A stretch of DNA of 64,000 bases, from positions 62,001 to 126,000 of the forward strand of contig NZ_AOCG01000006.1 in assembly GCF_000525795.1 (NCBI RefSeq), in the 5' to 3' direction. The stretch's first letter is position 1, and every line of letters begins with the position of its first letter. Positions 40,564 to 49,364 of the stretch are shown here, piece by piece. The notes beneath the pieces are model-generated. The model searched no databases. It had not been told where the DNA came from and worked only from the letters and a program-made list of their open reading frames with translations. Position numbers and translations under genes: made by a program. This stretch comes from Listeria aquatica FSL S10-1188. GTDB taxonomy: Bacteria; Bacillota; Bacilli; Lactobacillales; Listeriaceae.

Positions 40564-40969
40564 TTCTCTGCGTTCCTTTCATACCTTCTTTTGTTAGCAT
40601 ATCATACTGCCCCAAAAAAACGATAAGAACATGCTTGTTTTAAAGCCACCAAAAAACAGGCCGAAAGTTTCTCCAAAAACGAATCCTTATGAAAATTTTT
40701 CTCAACGAGTTAATCGTTCATGGTTCCCCCCCCTCTAACACCGCAAAACGAGCTTTTAGGAGGATGATTGTCTCCATTTTTTCAGATGGTTGATTTTGTT
40801 CCTTAAAAGTGGGAGGCTCTAGCTTTTTAAAGATAGAAGCTAGAAAGTAAAGCTTTTTTCTAATCTATCTTGCAAAAGCCACCACACGTGTATAATATTG
40901 CACTTTCTGTTTGAAATGGTATAATGAAGAATGGTTCAAAACGAATCGCTATGAAAAAGAGGTGATAGT
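40564..40969. other. 400-base divergent intergenic region with tandem promoters for recU
   Basis: Two plus-strand promoters: TTGCAA (40870-40875)/15 bp/TATAAT (40891-40896) and TTGCAC (40898-40903)/16 bp/TATAAT (40920-40925). Upstream lie a C run near 40726-40734, an AGGAGG at 40759-40764 followed only by very short frames, and a hairpin CTAGCTT...AAGCTAG near 40818-40843 followed by a T run at about 40854-40860. A small RNA ending at that hairpin is conceivable but unproven. Confidence 0.5.
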
Positions 40970-41570
40970 ATGGCAATTGGCTATCCGAATGGTTAAAAAA
41001 TCCAAAAAAGAGTGGCAAAAACCGCAAAGTACCAAGAAACAAATCGAATTTGGTAACCGAGGAATGTCGCTAGAGGATGATTTAAACGATACCAATACCT
41101 ATTATCTAGCACAAGAACGGGCTGTCATTCATAAAAAGCCAACTCCGGTTCAAATTGTTCAAGTGGACTATCCAAAACGGAGTAGTGCTATGATCAAAGA
41201 GGCTTATTTTAAGCGGCCTTCAACAACAGACTATAATGGCGTCTATAATGGAAAGTACTTGGATTTTGAAGCGAAGGAAACTAAAAACAAAACCGCTTTT
41301 CCACTAAGTAATTTCCATCCCCATCAAATTGAACACATGACACAAGTGACTAAACAAGAAGGCATTGCCTTTGTTATTACTTCGTTCAGCGGACTTGGGG
41401 AAGTTTATCTCACGATGTTCGATGCTTTTTTCCCCTTCTGGGAGCGCATGCTTCAAGGCGGACGAAAATCCATTACACTAGATGAGATTAGACAACATTC
41501 TGACCAAATTCCTTATGGTCTAAATCCTCGATTAGACTTTTTGTCTATTATTGACCAAAAGTGCTTTTAA
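40970..41570 (+). CDS. recU: Holliday junction resolvase RecU (N-terminal frameshift)
   Basis: About 200 residues. ATG 40970 follows GAGGTGATAGT and begins MAIGYPNGK, as in other RecU proteins, but the frame then shifts near 40995 (GGTTAAAA; one T too many) into the long frame with [55 protein letters not shown] and the nuclease core [16 protein letters not shown]. Resolves Holliday junctions with RuvAB. It forms the usual recU-pbp1 operon with the next gene. Confidence 0.94.
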
Positions 41571-41597
41571 TCGAATTTTTAAAGGAGAGAATTTTTA

Positions 41598-44185
41598 ATG
41601 GCAGACAAACTGCAAACACGAGCGGAATTTCGTAGCCAGAAATCTGGAGTTCCCCCTAAAAAACCGAAAAAAGTAACTGGAAAAAAAATACTTAAATTTG
41701 TTTTCTTTGCGGCTCTTTTTTTGTGCTTTTTTTTGGAATCGCCATAGGAGCAACCGTCTTTTATAGTTACGCAAAAGATGCGCCTGAACTTTCAGATTCT
41801 AAATTGCGTGACCCGCTTTCTTCTAAATTACTCGATAAAGACGGGAAGGTTTTTGCGGAAGTTGGAACAGAACGCCGCGATTATATTGAATATAAAGATA
41901 TTCCAAAATCTCTTCAAGATGCCATTCTTTCGACAGAGGACACACGGTTTTATGAACATGATGGCCTTGATCCGATTCGACTTGGCGGAGCTGTCATTGC
42001 TAACGTTAAAGAAGGCTTTGGAGCTGAGGGAGCAAGTACGTTATCTCAGCAAATTATCAAGATGTCTTACCTTGACTACACGAATAAAACACTTGGACGG
42101 AAAGCCCAAGAGGCTTATCTCGCCCTTAAACTTGAAGAAAAATATAGCAAACAAGATATCATCGAAATTTATGTCAACAAAGTTTACATGTCTGACCGAG
42201 TTCACGGAATGGAAACGGCTGCGGAACATTATTTTGGCAAAAAATTAGATAAATTAAATCTTGCAGAAACAGCACTCATCGCTGGTATGCCACAAAGTCC
42301 AAACAATTATAACCCATACGACCATCCAGAAGCAGCTAAAAAACGGCGTGATATCGTCCTTTCTAATATGTACAAAAATGGAAAAATCACAAAATCAGAA
42401 ATGGACCAAGCAAAAACGGTTCAAGTTGCAACTGGACTTCGCTCGGAAGCTGATCGTAAAGACAAAACTTATAAATACGATGCTTACGTCACACAAGTTC
42501 TAAGCGAAATTCCAAAAGAATATGATGTTTATAAAGATGGGCTCACCATTTATACTTCGCTTGATCAAGATGCTCAAAAGTATACGGAAGAAATGCTTAA
42601 TTCAAATGATGTTGTTCAATTTTCTGATGACAAAATGCAAGCCGGGATTGTTCTTCAAAACACCAAAAACGGTCGCATTGAAGCGATCGGTGGCTCGCGT
42701 AATCAAAAAGAAAATGTGACGCGTGGCTATAACTATGCCACACAGCTTAAACGTCAAGTTGGTTCCACCATGAAGCCGATCGCAGATTATGGTCCAGCAA
42801 TTGAATACCTCAACTGGTCGACCGCTAAAGTGCTTAAAGATGCACCTTACAGCTATTCTTCTGGAAATGAAATCAACAACTGGGATTTAAGCTATAAAGG
42901 TTCTCTTACCGTTCGCGAAGCGCTTTATATGTCGCGAAACATTCCAGCACTAAAAGCTTTACAAACGGTTGGACTCAACAAAGCAAAAACTTTTACAGAT
43001 AAACTCGGGTTTAACTACAAAGAGTTTTATGAGTCTTACGCAATCGGTGCGAACGAATCGAATCCTGTTCAATTAGCTGGCGCTTATGCGGCTTTCGGGA
43101 ATCAAGGGGTTTATAATAAGCCTCATGCTATCAAAAAAATCGTCCTTTCAGATGGCGACACAACGATGGATATGGAGCCTAAAAGCGAAACAGCAATGAA
43201 AGAGTCTACTGCTTATATGATTTCTGATATGCTAAAAGATGTTCTTTCGAGAGGAACTGGGACGAGTGCTGCTGTTCCAGGCGTTCCTGCAGCTGGGAAA
43301 ACAGGGACAACAAACTTTGACGAAGAAGCCCAAAATAAATATAGCTATCCAAAAGGAGCTGCTCGAGATGCTTGGTTTGCAGGTTATACAACCGACTATT
43401 CGATCGCTGTTTGGACCGGCTATGACAACCTTAAAAACTATCTCTCTTCAAATGAACAGAAAATTTCACAGCGCATGTTTAGCAAATTAATGGCGCACGT
43501 ATCAGAAGGAAAAAACACCTCTGACTTTAAGAAACCTAGTAGTGTTGTTTCTGTTCCGATCTTAAAAGGATCGAACCCGCCAACTGTTGCGGCATCTGGT
43601 ACACCAAGCTCCGCTATTACAAACGAACTCTTCGTTAAAGGAACGGTCCCAAGCAGAACAGGTAGCGCAGCAGGTAGTTCAAACAGTAGTGATAGCGATG
43701 ATGAAGATGACAATTCAAAAGAAGAACTTGATAAACAAAAAGAAGAAGAAGAACAAAAACGTCTAGAAGAACAGAAGAAAAAAGAGGAAGAAGAACGTAA
43801 AAAACAAGAAGAGGAAAAAGCGAACGTACTTACAGCACCTGCTGGTTTAAATGCAAGCTATAACGCTGCAACTAAACAAATTACAGCAAGTTGGAGTCCT
43901 GTAAATGGAGCCGCTTCTTATCAAGTCACCGTAAACGGTCAAACTTCAAGTGTTTCTTCAACTTCCATTAATATTTCAGGTGGAACTCCTGGATCTGTCA
44001 CAACGATTTCTGTTGTCGCAGTGAAAGATGGGAAAACAAGTCCGGCAGCTTCTACAAGCGTCACGATTCCAAAAGAAGAGACTGGCGGAAATGAAAATGG
44101 AAACTCAGATAATAATGATGGAAATGATCAAAACCCACCAAATCAAGATAATAACAACCAAGCCACACGGGAAACCGGAAGCTGA
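41598..44185 (+). CDS. pbpA: Class A penicillin-binding protein 1A with C-terminal FN3 domain (frameshifts near start)
   Basis: Bifunctional peptidoglycan synthase. Cytoplasmic Lys-rich N-terminus and membrane helix (FVFFAALF..FFGIAIGATVFY), glycosyltransferase domain (STEDTRFYEHDGLD, GASTLSQQIIK), transpeptidase domain with SxxK in VGSTMKP, SRN in YMSRNIPAL and KTG in AAGKTGTTNF. The C-terminus adds a Glu/Lys coiled coil (about residues 670-705), one fibronectin-III-like domain and an Asn/Asp/Gly-rich tail. Two T runs (41715-41722 and 41727-41734) hold two extra bases in total. ATG 41598 follows AAAGGAGAG. About 862 residues. Confidence 0.94.
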
Positions 44186-44224
44186 ACAAAAAAAGCTCCT
44201 CAGTTGAGGAGCTTTTTTTTGTTC
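44186..44224. terminator. Bidirectional terminator between PBP1A and ypoC genes
   Basis: AAAAAGCTCCTCA / TGAGGAGCTTTTT with long A and T flanks; effective in both directions between convergent genes. Confidence 0.9.
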
Positions 44225-44230
44225 AGCAGA

Positions 44231-44723
44231 TTAGCCTTGTTTAGCGATTAACTTTCGTTGTTCAAGCATTAATTCATTTAATCCGCGAAAGCCAAGGAAG
44301 GTATTCCCGCGTTCTAAGCAATACGTAAGTCTGTCGTAGCAATTTAGGGGCTTTAATTCTAACTCGGATACCGCTTGCTCTAACTGGTCCAGCTTGACAG
44401 GCCGCCCGTTGCTCCAAAATAAAACAGATAAAAAAAAGGCCTTGTGCATCACGAACAATTGCCGGATCAGGCTTTTCATGAGCTCTAAGAACCGCATCTA
44501 GGTTTTCTAATAAAGCCGTCATTTGTTTTCCAAGTTTGCGACAAGCTTTCGCCCGGTCAAATTCCCAAGGTCTCACTCCCCCATTTTCTTGATAAAAAAG
44601 TTGCTCTTGCCAAAACGGTACTCCACTCACAAAAATCGAATCCACATCGAGTGAGTCGCTTTCAATGAGTGGTGCTGGAAAGGCCTCGTGAACGAGCTCT
44701 TTAGCATATTCAAGCTTAACCAT
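44231..44723 (-). CDS. YpoC family protein (one frameshift)
   Basis: About 164 residues after repair. N-terminal IFVSGVPFWQEQLFYQENGGVRPWEF split near residues 29-55, central RAKACRKLGKQMTALLENLD, and after the eight-A run 44430-44437 the C-terminal LNCYDRLTYCLERGNTFLGFRGL. ATG 44723 overlaps the nth stop region and has AGAGGA upstream, so it is coupled to nth. Function unknown; the nth-ypoC pairing is conserved in Bacillus. Confidence 0.8.
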
Positions 44724-45375
44724 CAAATCCTCTCGCTTTCGCTTGTTTTTTTCCTTCCCGGCAAATCGAAAGTAATGGACAAGTTGGGCATTCCGGTTTT
44801 CTTGCTTTGCAGTGATAGCGCCCAAAGAAAATCAAATCATGGTGCGCTTGCGACCACATTTCTGTGGGTAACTTTCGTTTGAGTGTCTCTTCTACTTCTT
44901 GAACAGAATCCTTCCATCTGCATATTGCAAGTCGCTTTGTCACACGTTCCACATGCGTATCAACTGCAATCGCAGGAATTCCAAATCCCACTGATAAAAC
45001 AACGTTCGCAGTCTTTCGACCAACTCCAGGCAGGCTTTCAAGGGCTTCATGTGTATCGGGCACTTCACCATTAAACGCTTCAATTAAACGACATGACAAC
45101 CCTTGTATGTTCTTTGCTTTATTGCGATATAAACCAATCGAGCGAATGTCGCTTTCCAATTCTTCAAGCGGAACAGCGAGATAATCTTCAGGTGTCTGAT
45201 ATTTTTCAAAAAGTGAAGCTGTTACTTTATTGACAAGCGCATCCGTACACTGCGCTGAAAGCACTACAGCAATCAAAAGTTCAAACGTATTTTTATGGAC
45301 TAGTTCACAGTGAGCATTCGGAAACATTTTTTCCATCTCTTGAATGCAAAAAATGGTTTGTTTTTTATTCAGCAT
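44716..45375 (-). CDS. nth: Endonuclease III (DNA glycosylase/AP lyase)
   Basis: 219 residues. Helix-hairpin-helix with catalytic lysine LESLPGVGRKTANVVL and catalytic aspartate IAVDTHVERVTKRL, then the 4Fe-4S pattern C-x6-C-x2-C-x5-C at CKARKPECPTCPLLSIC. Removes oxidised pyrimidines. It follows dnaD by nine bases (repaired end) and precedes ypoC. Confidence 0.96.
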   Translation of the reverse strand: MLNKKQTIFCIQEMEKMFPNAHCELVHKNTFELLIAVVLSAQCTDALVNKVTASLFEKYQTPEDYLAVPLEELESDIRSIGLYRNKAKNIQGLSCRLIEAFNGEVPDTHEALESLPGVGRKTANVVLSVGFGIPAIAVDTHVERVTKRLAICRWKDSVQEVEETLKRKLPTEMWSQAHHDLIFFGRYHCKARKPECPTCPLLSICREGKKQAKARGFDG

Positions 45376-45384
45376 CTTTGTTTG

Positions 45385-46102
45385 TCACCCTTTTCTGTTT
45401 TCCAGCCAATCGTAAAGCGGTATGGAATTTTTACTTTTTTTTGATTTCGTTTGGCGTACTTGAAAAGCCAGTACGACCATGTTGATGAAATTCTTCTGCC
45501 GCTCGTTGTGCCTCTTCCACCGTTTTGACACCTTTATCTTTCCAATTTAGTAAAATTCGATCAATATATCGGAAATTCTTTTTTTGAGCAATCACGGCTT
45601 CTTTTAATGCTTCACGAACAAGAGCCGGCGCAAACCGATCTTGATCTAGCCAACCAGAAATCATTTCAGCTTCAATCGGTGACAGCGGACGACCAAATTC
45701 TGACTCAAATAAGCGGTACACGTGAATTTCATTTTCTTCATCTTGTTGCACTTGCGTGCGCAATTCTTCGTTTTCTAAATACGCTTCCAGTTTATGATAA
45801 AGCGGTGCCAATGAATAGCGCTCCGTTAGCACGCCACTTGCTTGATCTTGTTCAATCATAAGAATTCCCTTATGAAAAAGCGTCTCTACAAGACGCATCA
45901 CGTTTTCTTTTCCAAGTGTCATTCGCTCCGCTAATTCTTCCATGGAAGGGAAGGGATTTCCAGCCGTGCGAAACGATTCAATCTGCAAGATAAGCACTAG
46001 TTCTGTTTCATTCATTTGAAGCGCTGCATAATGGCGCATAACAACTTGTGGAAGGGAGACAACGCCTTCTATGATCCAGTCTCTCGTTAAATTTTGATCC
46101 AT
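45385..46102 (-). CDS. dnaD: DNA replication initiation protein DnaD (C-terminal frameshift)
   Basis: Primosome protein for loading the replicative helicase with DnaB/DnaI. Winged-helix N-domain (SMEELAERMTLGKENVMRLVE) and C-domain with the YxxxIxxxW motif (NFRYIDRILLNWKDKGV). As read it ends at NEIKKK (45431); removing one T from 45435-45442 yields a C-terminal IPLYDWLENRKG and a stop at 45385, which is like other DnaD tails. ATG 46102 with GAGGTG upstream is preferred to the outer start at 46120. 239 residues. Confidence 0.93.
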
Positions 46103-46187
46103 CCTAAACACCTCATCCAAATTATAGCATAGACCCGAATAATAAGAAAATCTAGTTCAAAACGATTTTTCGGGTAAGAAAAAAAAA

Positions 46188-46222
46188 CGAAAAGCAAGGC
46201 GATTCACAGCACTTGCTTTTCG
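46188..46222 (-). terminator. Intrinsic terminator after asnS
   Basis: CGAAAAGCAAG (46188-46198) pairs perfectly with CTTGCTTTTCG (46212-46222), followed by a long U run on the minus strand. Confidence 0.85.
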
Positions 46223-46238
46223 AAATTAATTTTTCTTT

Positions 46239-47532
46239 TTAAGGATAAAGACGATTCAGTAAACGTGGGAATGGAATGGTTTCACGAACATGTTCCGCTC
46301 CTGTAAGCCATGCGACTGTTCTCTCAAGGCCAAGGCCAAAGCCAGAATGAGGAACCGATCCGTAACGGGCAAGATCAATATACCAGCTGTAGGCTTCCTC
46401 ATCTAGGCCAAACTCCCGGATGCGCTCCAGAAGAACCTCTAAGTCATGAATCCGTTCGGAGCCGCCAATAATTTCACCATAACCTTCAGGCGCAATCAAA
46501 TCCGCACAAAGTACCACATCTGGGTTTTCCGGATCTTCTGGCATATAAAATGGTTTGATTCCCTTCGGATAATGCGTAATGAAAACCGGTTTGTCAAAGC
46601 TATCTGCGATGGCTGTTTCATGTGGCGCGCCAAAGTCTTCGCCCCATTCAATATCATCAAAGCCCTTTTTCTTTTAATAACTCAACCGCATCTGTATAAG
46701 TAATTCGAGGGAATGGTGCTGTCATTTTTTCAAGAACCGTTGTATCTCGTCCAAGGCGTTCAAGTTCAAGCGCACAATGATCGAGTACAGATTTTACTAG
46801 AAAAGCCACATAATTCTCTTGTACTTCTAGACTGTCTTTTAGTTCGTAGAAGGCCATTTCTGGTTCGATCATCCAGAATTCAATCAAATGACGGCGTGTT
46901 TTCGATTTTTCAGCACGGAATGTAGGCCCGAATGAAAAAACTTTTCCAAATGCCATCGCTGCAGCTTCCATATAAAGTTGACCACTTTGCGAGAGATAAG
47001 CATCTTCATCAAAATATTTCGTATGGAAGAGTTCTGTCGTTCCTTCCGGTGCACTTCCCGTAAGAATTGGTGGGTCAATTTTGATAAAGCCTTCACGGTT
47101 AAAAAACTCATATGTCGCACGAATAATTTCGTTTCGCACTTTCATAATGGCATGTTGACGGTTCGAACGCAACCAGAGGTGACGATGATCCATTAAAAAT
47201 TCTGTTCCATGTTCTTTTGGTGTGATTGGGTAGTCATGCGCTTCAGCAATAACTTCAATCCCCTTTACAGCCATTTCATATCCAAATGGAGAACGAGTGT
47301 CTTCTTGGATCGTTCCTGTTACATAAAAGCTTGTTTCTTGGGTCATGCTTTTCGCAAGTTGGAAAATTTCTTCTTCTACTTCCGCTTTTACGACTACCCC
47401 TTGCATGAAAGCTGTGCCATCACGCATTTGCAAGAAAGCAATTTTACCGCTCGACCGCTTATTAGAAAGCCAAACGCCAATTGTAACTTCTTGATTGACA
47501 TAATCTTTTGCTTGATTAATTGTTATTTTCAC
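46239..47532 (-). CDS. asnS: Asparaginyl-tRNA synthetase (one frameshift)
   Basis: Class IIb synthetase, 431 residues repaired. OB-fold anticodon domain ([20 protein letters not shown]), motif 2 [21 protein letters not shown] and motif 3 [15 protein letters not shown]. The break at about 46664-46676 (KEKGL, then [14 protein letters not shown] in another frame) needs one G or A removed; the gene is essential, so a read error is likely. It is followed by dnaD, and lies downstream of aspB. Confidence 0.96.
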
Positions 47533-47544
47533 TATTTACACTCC

Positions 47545-48729
47545 CTATTTCATCATAAAATCTTGAATTCGGTTTAATGCCGTTTGGAAAAGGTCAGGAT
47601 CAGTTGCATAAGACAACCGAATATAATCTGGCATCCCAAACCCAGATCCAGGAATAACCGCAACAAGCGCTTGGTTCAACAAGGCCTCGGCAAAAGCATC
47701 CACTGAATGGAATCCCTTTTGTTTCGCTGCTTCTTTTGCTTCTATGAAAAAGTAAAAAGCACCGTCTGGCTTTTTCGGTTTAAAGCCAGGGATCTTTTCA
47801 AGTTGCGGGTAAAAGCGTTCCATACGCTCTTCAAATGCCTGATACATTTTTTCAGGCACTTCTTGACTGCCAGTATAAGCCTCAAGCGCAGCATATTGCG
47901 CACTCACACTTGGATTACTCGTCATGTGATCTGCTAGTTTCCCCATTGCCGCTATAACTGGACGCGGACCAGCTGCATAACCGATTCGCCAACCCGTCAT
48001 GGCATAGGCTTTCGAAACACCGTTTACAACAATCGTTCGCTCGTAAAATTCCGGGCCAAAACTTGCCACAGAAACAAGATCACTTTTATCCCCATAATAT
48101 AGTTTTTCATAAATCTCATCGGAAATCATATAAAGATCGTGCTGAACCGCCAGTTCGCCGAGGGCTTTTAACTCATCACTTGAATAACTCATCCCGGTTG
48201 GATTGTTGGGAGAGTTTAACACAATGGCTTTCGTCTTCGCAGTGATAGCTTTTTCAAAATCAGCTGGAAGAATTTTAAAATCTTGATCAAAACCCGTTTC
48301 CACAAAAACAGGAACGCCTCCGGCAAGTTTGACTTGTTCTGGATAGGTTACCCAATACGGAACCGGAATAATCACTTCATCGCCTGGATTGATAATCGCT
48401 TGAAACGCAGAATAAAGGACATGCTTCGCTCCTGTCCCTACAAAAATTTGTTCCTCCGAGTAATCAAGTGACTGATCTCGCTTTAATTTTTCAGAAATCG
48501 CGTCTTTTAATTCTTTAATACCACTTGAAGGTGTATATTTCGTATGGCCTTCTTCCATGGAGCGATAAGCTGCTTGAATGATATTCTCTGGAGTATTAAA
48601 ATCTGGCTCTCCTGCTCCAAGCCCAATTACATCAATGCCCTCTTGCTTCATTTTTTTGGCTTTTGCCGTAATAAAAAGCGTAGGGGAAGGGGCAACTTGT
48701 TCTACACGGTTTGACAAAGGCTGTTTCAT
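47545..48729 (-). CDS. aspB: Aspartate aminotransferase family, PLP-dependent
   Basis: 394 residues from ATG 48729 (GGAGGAGAG nine bases upstream). PLP fold type I: GAGEPDFNTPENI, NSPNNPTGMSYS, YMISDEIYEKLYYG, the Schiff-base lysine in VNGVSKAYAMTGWRIGYAAG and the substrate arginine in DYIRLSYA. Supplies aspartate, the precursor for asparagine; it is 13 bases upstream of asnS, as in Bacillus. Confidence 0.94.
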   Translation of the reverse strand: MKQPLSNRVEQVAPSPTLFITAKAKKMKQEGIDVIGLGAGEPDFNTPENIIQAAYRSMEEGHTKYTPSSGIKELKDAISEKLKRDQSLDYSEEQIFVGTGAKHVLYSAFQAIINPGDEVIIPVPYWVTYPEQVKLAGGVPVFVETGFDQDFKILPADFEKAITAKTKAIVLNSPNNPTGMSYSSDELKALGELAVQHDLYMISDEIYEKLYYGDKSDLVSVASFGPEFYERTIVVNGVSKAYAMTGWRIGYAAGPRPVIAAMGKLADHMTSNPSVSAQYAALEAYTGSQEVPEKMYQAFEERMERFYPQLEKIPGFKPKKPDGAFYFFIEAKEAAKQKGFHSVDAFAEALLNQALVAVIPGSGFGMPDYIRLSYATDPDLFQTALNRIQDFMMK

Positions 48730-48762
48730 CTTTCTCTCCTCCAATTCGAACTCTTCTTGCGT

Positions 48763-49269
48763 TTATAAGTTTTCAATTTGTCGTAGCCACTTTCCTTCGC
48801 TAAACGACATGTCATAATAACCTAATTGATCGTCTTTATCCAAATAGCTTACTTCCCATAATGGGACGCCGTCTTCCATTCCAAGTGTCACGTTCAGAAT
48901 CTTGGCTGGCTTTTTCTTTGCCTCAACAATTTCCCGCGCTTTCTGTGCTGAAATACCATCTGAAGCATATTTCACTAAGATTTCCCCAGATTTCTTTTTG
49001 GGAACCCAGACGATAATTTTTTTCCCGGCTTTATTTTCTCCTGTTAAAACATAGTAGGTCTCTTTCGTTCCATTATAAAGATAGAACTGATCTTGTTTCT
49101 TTAAATCTACACTTCCTTTAATTCGTGAAAGTGCCGCTGCTTCTGTTTTTTTAATCGGTTTTTCGGAATAATTTAAAAACCAAATTCCCACTAGAAAAAC
49201 GACGACGACAACCGCAAGCGGAATCAGAATTATAGGTAGAATTCTACGTTTTCTCCTTGTTCGCAACAT
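48763..49269 (-). CDS. YpmB family membrane-anchored protein (DUF5590)
   Basis: About 168 residues. Arg/Lys-rich start (MLRTRRKRRIL), one membrane helix (ILIPLAVVVVVFLVGIWFL), then an extracytoplasmic PepSY-like region (EAAALSRIKG, KAREIVEAKKKPAKILNVTLG, WEVSYLDKDDQLGYYDMSF). ATG 49269 has GAGAGG upstream. It sits between dinG and aspB as in Bacillus. Function unknown. Confidence 0.85.
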   Translation of the reverse strand: MLRTRRKRRILPIILIPLAVVVVVFLVGIWFLNYSEKPIKKTEAAALSRIKGSVDLKKQDQFYLYNGTKETYYVLTGENKAGKKIIVWVPKKKSGEILVKYASDGISAQKAREIVEAKKKPAKILNVTLGMEDGVPLWEVSYLDKDDQLGYYDMSFSEGKWLRQIENL

Positions 49270-49364
49270 ATTCCTCTCATTTCTTTCTTCAAATTGCCGA
49301 ACATTCGGCAGAAGAATGCTAAACATGTTCTTATTATAGCAATTCAAACCTCATTTTTGAAGTG

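Noticed and set aside
40757-40800. Mini-ORF after AGGAGG in the recU leader
   Set aside because: The only ATG abuts the ribosome site and the frame has nine codons; too little to call a gene.
40911-40969. Longer N-terminus for RecU starting at 40911
   Set aside because: The extension reads through the -10 box of the nearest promoter and lacks similarity to RecU; ATG 40970 with GAGGTGA and MAIGYPNGK matches the family.
44274-44825. N-terminal extension of YpoC to 44825
   Set aside because: It runs far into nth in another frame; ATG 44723 with AGAGGA is at the normal coupled position.
49295-49345. Possible LexA/DinR box upstream of ypmB (GAAC words near 49302 and 49322)
   Set aside because: The half-sites do not have the GAAC-N4-GTTC spacing, and ypmB is not a typical SOS gene.
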